A stretch of 64,000 nucleotides of DNA. Origin: Pycnopodia helianthoides. Its lineage: Eukaryota; Echinodermata; Asteroidea; Forcipulatida; Asteriidae. Position numbers and translations under genes: made by a program. This document shows, in pieces, positions 58,101 through 64,000 of this stretch. Below the pieces are notes generated by a model. It made no database searches, was not told the origin of the DNA, and saw nothing but the letters and a program-made list of their open reading frames with translations. The stretch is from contig CM063253.1 in NCBI GenBank assembly GCA_032158295.1, positions 6,789,001 through 6,853,000 on the forward strand, given 5' to 3'. Each line of letters starts with the position of its first letter. Position 1 is the stretch's first letter.

Positions 58101-61100
58101 CCAGGAATCACACCCAAGTTTATGATACAACCTTTATTTCTCGGTTCTGTTCTCTGTTCTTTGTGTACATCTTCAACATCTTTTCTTTCAAAACACTTCC
58201 GAAATACCTACTGTTATTGTTTATTTATTGATTGACCAGAATGTCATAAAAACCTACTGTTATTGTTTATTATTGATTGACCAGGATGTCATAAATACCT
58301 ACTGTTATTGTTTATTTATTGATTGACCAGGATGTCGTTCAGGGTATCTGCCGTCTTGCCGTCTCTCTTGGAGAGAACAATGCCAAGATCTTACTGGAGT
58401 CTAAAGGAGAAGACCGGCAACAGGCAGTAGAGTTCACCAACCTTATCATTGTGAGCTCACCCTTAAACTTTGACATTTGAACTATGACCCCAAGCTATTC
58501 CATATAGACCTTTCTTTTGCAACGTCACAGCCGCGAGTTTTGCCAACCTTGGTTGGCAAAAGCATGGGCGGCCTTCACTGCAAAAAATACAACAGTTTTC
58601 TTGTTTGACCAATAATGCTATCAATTTAGTTACCCATGCTACTGATAAATAAATTTGACTATCCAAAACAAAAGGTAAACTTACATTTCATAAAAAGTTG
58701 TGATGTTTTGCTAATTGCAAACTTTTGCCAAGCCAGTTTGATACATTTTTAGCTACTCAAGGCCTTCCATACAAAATGGTGGTCAATGTTTGTAAACAAA
58801 AGAAAGGTCTATACACGCATTGATGGGTCTTGGCCCAAATCCACATTGTAATTTTTGCATGGTGGGGGTGACAATAAGTTAGAAGCTAAAGTTTGCATTG
58901 TGTCGATTCTATAATGGAATGTTTTCATGTTTTCTACGACCAATCTGAATTTTACTTCAACAAAACCCACTACTGTGATAGCTCAACACACAAGGTACTG
59001 CACACTGGTTATGGCTGTATAACAAGCCACGTGCTCTAGCTTGATCAATTTAGAAATGCAGCACTCAGGTTAAGGGGTCGAGGACCTTGGGGCCGTTTAG
59101 GTTGCTATTATTATTAGTTATTCCACAATTTACACATTCAACAAGAATATATATCTTTTTTAAGTAAACATTTTGTAAAAATGGCATAAAGGTTTCATTT
59201 GGTAAAGCCAAGGTCACTATAATGAATACAAAACAACTCACAATTACGTAAGTGAAACCATGGAGCTATAAAAAAGGTCCTTTTTATAGCTCCATGGTGA
59301 AACTAAACAATCCAGGTTTGCCGGGAGGCCGATTTCACAAAGAGCCAAGATTGATGTATCCATCTTAATTGCTAAGCAAAGTGTGATGTCACAATACAAA
59401 TCACTATGGTGATATTGACAACTCATCTTAAGATGAATCTTAGTGCTTTGTGAAATTGAGTCCAGGGCTAACCGAAGTGAAGGCACTGTCACCATGAGGT
59501 GTGTTAGTCAACCCTAGGTACACTCGTTTATTTTGACGAAGAACCCCTTTTCACTTAAAGGCAGGATATACTTTTTTTAAATTTCAAAGACTAGTATCCC
59601 CACTTGGTGTATCCCAACATATGAATAAAATAACAAACCTGTGAAAATTTGGGCTCAATTCGTCAGAAAAAACACCCTTGTTGCAAAGAATTGTGTGCTT
59701 TCAGATGCCTGAGAAAGGGTTCATGCCTGAAGCTTTTCTCAGATTCAAACATTTTAATGAGAAATTGCCCCTTTCTCAAAAACTACATTACTTCAGAGGG
59801 GGTTGTTTCTCACAATGTTTTATGATATCAGCAGCTCCCAGGTGCTCCGTACCAAGTAAGCTTTTATGATAATATATTTCCTTTAATATTTACCAAAAGT
59901 ATCCACTGCCTTTAACCTTGCTGCTTCATCTTGTCTATAGGGTTTCACAGCATTACCCGGCCACTACCCAGTGGATGAAAGCATCAGTAATATACCATTT
60001 GGATTCTGGTATATCCTTCAAGTGAGTACGCACTTAAATATGCTTCCTATAGATGGATTGCAATACGCGTCATTGACCGCCATCTTTGATGTAAAAGTGC
60101 ACGCGTGTACGCGCTAAGCACGACTCGCATCCAATGATAGCTCTTCACGTGTGCACAATTCATCAAAGATGGCGGCCGATGACGTCTATTGCAATCCATC
60201 TATTGGTCATGTTCCCTGCATCCTTCAGCAGTTATGCAGATTCTCATGAAGAAAACATTTAACTGGGCTCGGACCATTTGTCCTTCCCGCCTTAACTTTG
60301 GTGACCTTAGGCCTTTCCAAATCTCGGCTTGAGCTCCGGCTCCGGTCTCCGGCTCCGGCTTCGGCTCCAAGCTCCGTTTGTATTGAGCTTCTGCGTGCAA
60401 AATAAATGCTGCTCCAAAATTTATAACGGAGCCGAAGCCCAAGTCCAAGCCTAAGCCAAACCGAGGTTTTGGAAAAGGCCATATACAAAAATGTACATAC
60501 TTCTCTTCCCCACCCGTTTCCTTTTTGAATGCCACTTCTTTTTTTTAAGTTATTAGTTATTGAGAAAGATTTATGGTTGGGGGAAGCTTGTACATGAAAT
60601 GAACAAATTTGAGAAAAGCTCTACCAGGGACGAAATGTGAGATCGTTACAACTTTTTAACTTTGGAACGTTGGGTCATTTTGATGGGTCAGTTTGCAACA
60701 GCTACTCTTCTTTTGGGGAAAAGAAAACTAAAAAAAAAACCTTGGGATAGCTTTCTCTTCCTGAACATGTCAATCTCCTGCTTATTTATCTGAGCTTGTT
60801 CACCATTATTCCCCTACTCGGACTTTACGTTCATCTCAACAGCCATTGCTTACCACAAATTACAAGACCGCGTTCCCACTGGATCCACAATTACAAGATC
60901 CTGACCCCGCAAAAGGATTAGTCGCAGACGTGAATCGCGGTCGCGTTCCCACTTGAGTATGATCACGCATTGATCCACCTTTTGTAAACGGAAGTAGATC
61001 AAAAGTTCACCAACGCAGGTCACTTTCGCCCATCTTCCTCACAATTACCTGAAATACTGCGCTATTTCTCACGGTGCCGTCCAGTTTGTTTTGAATTTCT

Positions 61101-62922
61101 TGACTGGCCCAGATGTCTAAAAAGTTCCCAGCTCCTCGTCCGACAATAGCTTACCATGCTTCTCATCTTTTTGGGGTTTTTTTTTTGACGAATTTAGGGG
61201 ACGTTTATTGCTGGGCGCTGCCATCTTTAAAGAACGTACAATGCATCCAAAAATTGGCGTGGGTTTGGGTTTAGTGTGAATGCGTTGTACAGAACGTGTA
61301 GTTGGTATCGTCACGTGACGTCAATACTGCTTTATGCTTTACTTGCAAATCTTTTATGTCACCAAATGCATGGTGCGTGCTGGGAATAGAAGAAAAAAGA
61401 ACACCGTTTTCGCGCCATTCGGGCCTACCGGACCGGATGTTCGCCCTCAAATTGCGGGGTCTGATCGCCCTTTGCGTTCCCACTAGACTTTTGATCGCCC
61501 ATTAATCCAAAAGGGCGATCAGATCCCGCTTTAATCCTACTCCTGAGGTGGATCAAATTGCGGGGTCTGATCCTGATCGCCCTCGCGTTCTCACTTACGC
61601 TTGATCGCCCTTTGATCGCCCTTTTCGATAAATTGCGGGGTCTGATCGCCCTTTTCTCGAATTGCGCGATCAATGTGGGGTCCAGTGGGAACGGGGTCCA
61701 AGAGCTTCTTCTATTTTTTATGGTCAAAGATCATTTTCTTACGCTGCTCCATTTCTTTGGAATAGTCTTCCTGTGCATATTCGCCAGGCTAGTTCTTTAC
61801 ACTGTTCTAAGTCTCTGTTAAACCCTCATTTGTTTGAAGCTGCTTTTTTGTAGTCTGCTTACTTGTAATGTATCTTTCACTCATTGTATATTTTATTGTT
61901 CTTTTTAATGCTTAGAGGCTTTTGCATTAGGCGCTTTACAAATGTCTTTATTATTATTATTATTATTATTATTGCCAGCCTCTGTATCATGGAAAATGTC
62001 GCCCTCTTTCTCTTCCTCCCCACTCTCTCTCTCTTCAGGATGACATCGTGTCGTCGGATCAGGAGGAGTTTCAGGAGTATGTCCGAGTCTTTGCTCCAGT
62101 CTACATGCATCTAGTGGAAGTCATGCTGACTAAAGTACAGTATCCACCGGATGAAGAATATAGCACATGGAATGCAGGTCAGTTCAAAGGTCAAATCATT
62201 CAGGTTGACTTCTTGGTCAAAGGTCAAATCAATCACAATCAAACTTTCAGGTCAATTGTCATTGGTTGTTGGATTGTAATTACTAATTTAACAATTGAAG
62301 AAAAAAGATAATTAACCCTTTCAACTCGAGCCCATGTAAAATTGGCACCGGTGATCGACAAAATAAATAAAAATATTAAATTAAAAGTGGCTGGCATTTT
62401 TTTCAAAAAATCTTGTGGGGGGGGGAGTCAAAAATTAGCTAGAAATGTAGCCCTATATGTAAGCTGTATAATGGTGTATAATGTTTACCGGTTTCTGAGA
62501 AGTAAATAGTTTTAATAAATAACCTGAGCACATGATTAAAAAAAAGAATCAAGTTTATAGGTTAAAAAGGTAATTTTATAGATCTTCTTTTTAGCAGAAT
62601 TGTTGCCTTGCAGTGTTTCTACCTAAGAAATTATTAGCAGAGGAAAACACACAACACACAACATAACACATGACATGGTTAACTGAGCAGCTATGCTTGG
62701 GAGGTAAATGTGTCTGCTTTGTCGCTAAATTTATCCTGGATGTACACGCAAAGCTCAGGCGCAACATTCTTTGGCAAAGAGCCTCTCTGTTGCAAGATAC
62801 GACGTTATTACAAAAATTGAGATAGGACGTTTTTGTACTGACTTCGTATTCTGATATATTTTGTTTCTACAGAGGAAAAGGAGCATTTCCGATGTTACAG
62901 ACAGGACATCGGTGACACACTA
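43323..62922 (+). CDS. IPO13: Importin-13, N-terminal 13 coding exons (gene runs off window)
   Basis: Importin-13 is a karyopherin-beta receptor that carries cargoes such as UBC9 and the MAGOH-Y14 complex into the nucleus and eIF1A out, with release controlled by RanGTP. Coding exons: 43323-43388, 44276-44401, 48109-48167, 50028-50136, 51664-51762, 52970-53023, 53766-53838, 55767-55986, 57617-57701, 58331-58450, 59941-60021, 62039-62177, 62873-62922. They add up to 1281 nt, 427 codons, and every phase agrees. The family is about 960 residues, so slightly less than half is here. The importin-beta N-terminal (IBN) region spans about residues 23-120, with HQLYYDP, QAWQFSW, QYFGASALHTKISRYW and IVLTRLCVA; exportin-1-like HEAT repeats follow, with LLELLTVLPEE, KCFSSWVQL, GICRLAVSLGEN, GHYPV and FWYILQDDI. 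The ATG has a good context (GGG before, G after). No frame breaks were found. Confidence 0.96.
43772..43950. repeat. IPO13 intronic direct repeat, partner 54307-54490
   Basis: TTCTTGAAAGAAGTAAAGCA, GTGTCCAAACCTGTAGTTTT and TTCTGGTGATGCACAGAGTC are shared in order with 54307-54490, about 10.5 kb away and in the same orientation. Confidence 0.8.
44276..44401 (+). CDS. IPO13: IPO13 exon, residues 23-64
   Basis: Acceptor CCTTTAG, donor GTGAGT. Starts AIHQLYYDPHPGVKDSAQRW and ends WTLLSPDK, the first two helices of the importin-beta N-terminal domain. Confidence 0.97.
44421..44840. mobile_element. Family A MITE, copy 5, with TTAA element inside (44449-44673)
   Basis: Left end GGGCCCAGTTTCGTAGAGCT. 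It is interrupted at TTAA (44445-44448 and 44674-44677) by a 225-bp element with ends AACCCTCTTGCTGTC and GACAGTAGGAGGGTT. The rest resumes AGAGCAGAAAGTTGTGCTTA. Confidence 0.78.
45296..45680. mobile_element. Family B TTAA MITE, copy 5
   Basis: TTAA flanks; in an IPO13 intron; the interior lacks about 10 bases compared with other copies. Confidence 0.87.
46032..46268 (+). mobile_element. tRNA-derived SINE, best-preserved copy
   Basis: Head GCTAGATAGCTCAGTTGGTA with AGAGCGCTGGCACATTAATC and B-box GGTTTAAATCCC. The folded D and T arms are plausible, but the acceptor stem is not closed and no discrete tRNA end is present. Confidence 0.78.
46640..46800 (+). mobile_element. tRNA-derived SINE, third type, copy 2
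   Basis: AATGGCAAGGGTCGTGGGTT, then CGAATCCCACCCGAGTAG and the tail AAAGTACTGAGTATACAGTG, as at 20056-20220. Confidence 0.7.
47501..47693. mobile_element. Family A MITE, copy 6
   Basis: GGGCCCAATTTCATAGAGCT at the left; right end AGCTCTATGAAGTTGGGCC. Confidence 0.9.
47757..47990 (-). mobile_element. tRNA-derived SINE, inverted copy
   Basis: The minus-strand reading gives GGCTAGATAGCTCAGGTGGT and the B-box GGTTCAAATCC. Body CACCTGATGGGGATGC region at the right end. Confidence 0.72.
48006..48063. mobile_element. 58-bp hairpin element
   Basis: AAGTAATAAACCACAAGGG and its complement CCCTTGTGTTTTATTACTT. Half-element copies (AATAAACCACAAGGGAAACT) occur at 3862, 20891 and 57740. Confidence 0.75.
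48109..48167 (+). CDS. IPO13: IPO13 exon, residues 65-84
   Basis: Acceptor ATCACCAG, donor GTAGGT. It encodes ATEVQYFGASALHTKISRY with a split Trp, the most conserved IBN segment. A 58-bp hairpin element (48006-48063) ends 45 bases before the exon. Confidence 0.97.
48364..48725. mobile_element. Family D TTAA MITE, copy 3
   Basis: TTAA flanks, left end AAGGTATTATACAGGATTGG, centre TTATCGCGCGCGATAA. Confidence 0.85.
48950..49135. repeat. Hairpin element and (TTTA)n tract
   Basis: ACAACCATGTGTAAATCTCT at 48956 and its complement at 49053-49073 form a stem around an ACGTTTCGAA core. It is followed by (TTTA)n at 49088-49136. Confidence 0.75.
50028..50136 (+). CDS. IPO13: IPO13 exon, residues 84-120
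   Basis: It follows a (TTC)n tract and TTCAG; the donor is GTGAGT. Contains EVHPEQYDVLRTQLFRQIFA and RIVLTRLCVA. The donor lies just before a 250-bp tandem duplication in the intron. Confidence 0.97.
50137..50627. repeat. Tandem duplication of about 250 bp in an IPO13 intron
   Basis: GTACATGTTTAATGAATATT onward to ACCAGAAACACTGGGATTAA (50140-50383) is followed at once by GTACATGTTAATGAACATTT onward to CACCGGGATTAACC (50380-50627). It starts at the 5' splice site and includes the GGATGCCTCATAA family. Confidence 0.85.
51413..51606. mobile_element. Family A MITE, copy 7
   Basis: Complete ends GGGCCCAATTTCATAGAGCT and AAATTGGGCCC. Confidence 0.9.
51664..51762 (+). CDS. IPO13: IPO13 exon, residues 121-153
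   Basis: Acceptor ATTTCAG, donor GTAAGC. Contains LSSFALNTMPEVWPDAVKGI, with the conserved MPxxWPxAV motif. The following intron holds a large inverted repeat (52483-52888). Confidence 0.97.
51866..52042 (+). mobile_element. Truncated tRNA-derived SINE
   Basis: Body GGTGATCCTTGTTCTGCCGC through CCGCCAACATTAAGGCTAAA, broken off inside the tRNA-like head at AGCGCCGGC. Confidence 0.7.
52483..52888. repeat. 406-bp inverted repeat, arms of about 175 bp, spacer 54 bp
   Basis: Left arm 52483-52658, right arm 52713-52888. By eye only about three mismatches between the arms. Modules such as CTAACTTAGGATTAATC and CGAGTTACTCATCCTAACTC; outer ends CCAGCCGTCGATTTCACC. Lies in the IPO13 intron between exons 51664 and 52970. 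Confidence 0.92.
52970..53023 (+). CDS. IPO13: IPO13 exon, residues 154-171
   Basis: Acceptor GGTAACAG, donor GTAAGA. It encodes ATHRCTALLELLTVLPEE. If the intron were retained the reading would stay open for 20 more codons, to a TAG at 53084-53086. Confidence 0.96.
53766..53838 (+). CDS. IPO13: IPO13 exon, residues 172-196
   Basis: Acceptor GTTCACAG, donor GTGAGT. It encodes FHTAPLPQGRRGTVRHELEN plus GLQH. The LPQxRxGxVR block matches vertebrate importin-13. Confidence 0.95.
54307..54490. repeat. Second copy of the 43772-43950 intronic block
   Basis: Same order and orientation, with scattered substitutions. Both copies give open stretches on the minus strand, which are probably fortuitous. 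Confidence 0.8.
54905..55600. repeat. Tandem duplication of about 345 bp in an IPO13 intron
   Basis: GTGAACAAAAGCCCAACAGA (54925), ACAAGTATAACAGAAAAC (55053) and TTGTAATGTTGAACTTGTGA (55138) recur in order at 55268, 55398 and 55500. Confidence 0.82.
55767..55986 (+). CDS. IPO13: IPO13 exon, residues 196-269
   Basis: Acceptor TCCGTAG, donor GTGAGT. Contains QALKCFSSWVQLKVPLNDID and ends INVVCQPIAF plus a split Lys. KCFSSWVQL is identical to the family motif. Confidence 0.97.
56113..56505. mobile_element. Family B TTAA MITE, copy 6
   Basis: TTAA flanks, inverted orientation, 127 bases after an IPO13 donor. Confidence 0.88.
56727..56955 (+). mobile_element. tRNA-derived SINE with Leu/Ser-type head
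   Basis: GTCATGGCCGAGTGGTCTAG (A-box) and GTGGGTTTGAATCCCAATC (B-box), then the body CCCTTGAGCAAGGCACTTAA. The lack of a long intact variable arm and a closed acceptor stem makes it a SINE, not a tRNA gene. Confidence 0.75.
57171..57560. mobile_element. Family C TTAA MITE, copy 4
   Basis: TTAA flanks and the CACGCGTG centre with a small CCC insertion. It ends 56 bases before an IPO13 exon. Confidence 0.88.
57617..57701 (+). CDS. IPO13: IPO13 exon, residues 269-297
   Basis: Acceptor CCACATAG, donor GTAATT. It encodes YPLSIRKVIKQVLQLQDHLS and SAVQDKDM. The LQxxLxxAVQxxDM pattern matches the family. A TTAA-flanked MITE (57171-57560) ends 57 bases upstream. Confidence 0.95.
57780..58137 (-). 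mobile_element. tRNA-derived SINE split by a family F element (57957-58100)
   Basis: The minus-strand head has GTAGAGCGCACGTTAATCCG and B-box GGCTCAAATCCC. The body is cut after CTGTCTTATAG, resuming at CCAGGAATCACACCCAAG. The insert begins ATTGTGCAATTCTCTTGCG and ends GAGACTTGCATAG, with a short ATAG flank on both sides. Confidence 0.75.
58195..58336. repeat. Three tandem copies of a 46-bp unit containing a 3' splice site
   Basis: ACCTACTGTTATTGTTTATT then TATTGATTGACCAGGATGTC three times. CAG sites end at 58239, 58284 and 58330; only the last is followed by open importin-13 sequence. Confidence 0.9.
58331..58450 (+). CDS. IPO13: IPO13 exon, residues 298-337
   Basis: Acceptor GATTGACCAG, donor GTGAGC. 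Contains DVVQGICRLAVSLGENNAKI. The acceptor and first six exon bases are the last of three tandem copies of a 46-bp unit. Confidence 0.96.
58503..58813. mobile_element. TIR element, about 310 bp
   Basis: TATAGACCTTTCTTTTG and its exact complement at the right end. Interior has GCCAACCTTGGTTGGC. TA at both edges. Confidence 0.68.
59255..59465. repeat. Perfect short hairpin and a diverged family H foldback
   Basis: 59255-59305 is a hairpin (GAAACCATGGAGCTATAAAA and its near complement). 59328-59465 has outer ends CCGATTTCACAAAG and CTTTGTGAAATTGAG, as in family H, with a diverged interior. Confidence 0.75.
59555..59915. mobile_element. Family C-like TTAA MITE next to an IPO13 exon
   Basis: TTAA flanks, left end AAGGCAGGATATACTTTTTT, right end CAAAAGTATCCACTGCCTT. 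Only 25 bases lie between its right edge and exon 59941. Confidence 0.78.
59941..60021 (+). CDS. IPO13: IPO13 exon, residues 338-364
   Basis: Acceptor GTCTATAG, donor GTGAGT. Contains ALPGHYPVDESISN and GFWYILQ, matching the conserved GHYPVxE and FWYxLQDDI motifs. A MITE ends only 25 bases before the exon. Confidence 0.96.
60051..60202. mobile_element. 152-bp foldback MITE
   Basis: AGATGGATTGCAATACGCGT at the left, CGTCTATTGCAATCCATCT at the right, with inner GCCATCTTTGATG and its complement. TA at both edges. Confidence 0.8.
60300..60475. repeat. CTCCGG-rich short repeat with inverted partner
   Basis: CTCCGGCTCCGGTCTCCGGC and then GAGCCGAAGCCCAAGTCCAA. A related pair is at 62955-63090 (ACTCGGGCTCCAGGCTCCGT). 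It gives spurious ORFs. Confidence 0.65.
60865..61702. mobile_element. About 840-bp element with GTTCCCACTGGA ends and internal tandem repeats
   Basis: The left end has GCGTTCCCACTGGATCC, the right end GGTCCAGTGGGAACGGGGTC. Units of AATTGCGGGGTCTGATCGCC are repeated about five times at 61450-61690. No convincing ORF. Confidence 0.62.
62039..62177 (+). CDS. IPO13: IPO13 exon, residues 365-411
   Basis: It follows a CT-rich tract and TCTTCAG; the donor is GTCAGT. Begins DDIVSSDQEEFQEYVRVFAP and ends YPPDEEYSTWNA, matching human P.DEEYxxW. Confidence 0.96.
62873..62922 (+). CDS. IPO13: IPO13 exon, residues 411-427, last in window
   Basis: Acceptor TTTCTACAG, donor GTAAGT. It encodes EEKEHFRCYRQDIGDTL; DEKEQFRxYRxDIxDTL is the vertebrate form. 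The next exon would begin beyond 64000. Confidence 0.95.
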
Positions 62923-63729
62923 GTAAGTCCAATAAAGGTTTCATTCCAAACCTCAGCTAAACCTCCGACTCGGGCTCCAGGCTCCGTTTGATGTTCGAAA
63001 CATCATCGTACAAAATGTGCACTGCTCATAAATTTATGACATATCCTAAGCCAGAGCCGTAGCCCAACCTGAGGTTTGGAGAAGGTTGCAGTTTGCTTTG
63101 GAAATTAACGCCAACACAGCTCAACTGAAGTTGCACGAATGCATATTTAATGACCGAACTCAAAACATGTTTCCAGAACACGCCCCTGCAAAATGTTTCT
63201 TTACCCTTCACACCATGCAAAGCTCTAAGCATGTTTAAAGTGAAAGCCTTGTTAACCTAGAAGTGGCTCAGGCCGATTGAATCGGCCCTATTTATAATGC
63301 ATATGCATTGGTTACAACACACTCCCTTTAAAATGCCCTTTGTGAAAGTTCAACTTATGACCAAAACAACAATTTGGAAGTCGGCTTTAAACTGGTTTAT
63401 GCCTTGACTGCAGTTACTGTTTCTATAATTGTTATTTGCCTTTTAAAAGAAAGGTAGTATTTACAGCTTATTTTTACAGTAGTATTTAGGAAGCATCTTA
63501 AAAGTCAGACACGTTCTAGGTACAAAAGGACTTTCCCGTCTTCACATGCCCGCAATCCATTGGACCGCCAGAACGTTCCGCTGGACCGTATCATTGTGCC
63601 AAAATACAGGAGCAATCCCACTCGAGTGAATACATGCATTAGTATTTTGAACGTTCCGGCAGTCCATGTACACACCCTGGACCACTTATCCAATTCAATT
63701 AGAATGTTCCTACTGTGTTTGAGATGGTC

Positions 63730-64000
63730 CCTTATAGGCAGAGTATACTATAAACAATTTTGGTTCAATTGGTCATCAAAGTTGCCAGAAAATAATGACA
63801 GAAAAAATACCCTTGTTGCATAGAATTGTGTGCTTTTTAAGATGCCGGGGAAAGGCTTCAGGCTTCATGCCTGAAGCCTTTCTCAGATTCAAATTTGTTG
63901 GTGAAAAATTACCTTTTTCTCTAAAACTGCATTACTTCAAAGGGGGTCATTCTAACAATGGTTTATAACAATATTAACAGCTCTCCAGTGCTCTTTACCT
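63730..64000. mobile_element. Family C-like MITE cut by the window end
   Basis: ATTGGTCATCAAAGTTGCCA onward and the palindromic centre GGCTTCATGCCTGAAGCC match 59555-59915. Confidence 0.6.

Overview
This is a window of animal nuclear DNA. Coding sequence is split by GT-AG introns, conserved animal proteins can be assembled from phase-matched exons, and the rest is dense in short non-autonomous transposons, tRNA-derived SINEs and minisatellites. Nothing bacterial is present. The short-element families and the protein similarity suggest an invertebrate deuterostome, probably an echinoderm such as a sea star; this is inference and was not tested by any search.

Layout. (1) 80-13347, + strand: the last 15 coding exons of the ECM29/ECPAS proteasome adaptor (HEAT-repeat C-terminus), followed by a 3' UTR with a simple repeat and candidate poly(A) signals at 14392 and 14549. 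The 5' part of the gene lies upstream of the window. (2) 13348-23300: no convincing gene; several MITEs with TTAA ends, including nested and abutting copies. (3) 23322-24981, - strand: an uninterrupted, GC-rich ankyrin-repeat gene with a long Ser-rich tail. (4) 25000-43165: intergenic, with foldback elements, a 1.25-kb long-TIR element, a MULE-like insertion carrying telomere-like repeats, and several tandem arrays. (5) 43323-62922, + strand: the first 13 coding exons (about 427 codons) of importin-13 (IPO13); the gene continues beyond the window.

ECM29 acts in 26S proteasome quality control and localisation. Importin-13 is a Ran-dependent transport receptor. They look like unrelated housekeeping neighbours, not a cluster.

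Three single-base reading-frame breaks stand out: two in ECM29 exons and one in the ankyrin gene. In each case the homologous reading resumes in another frame, so these are either consensus (indel) errors in the assembly or real lesions. I did not find a novel multi-gene system. The most unusual structures are a 175-bp-arm, nearly perfect inverted repeat in an IPO13 intron, a triplicated 3' splice site in IPO13, and a group of TTAA-flanked elements that share ends and carry palindromic centres.
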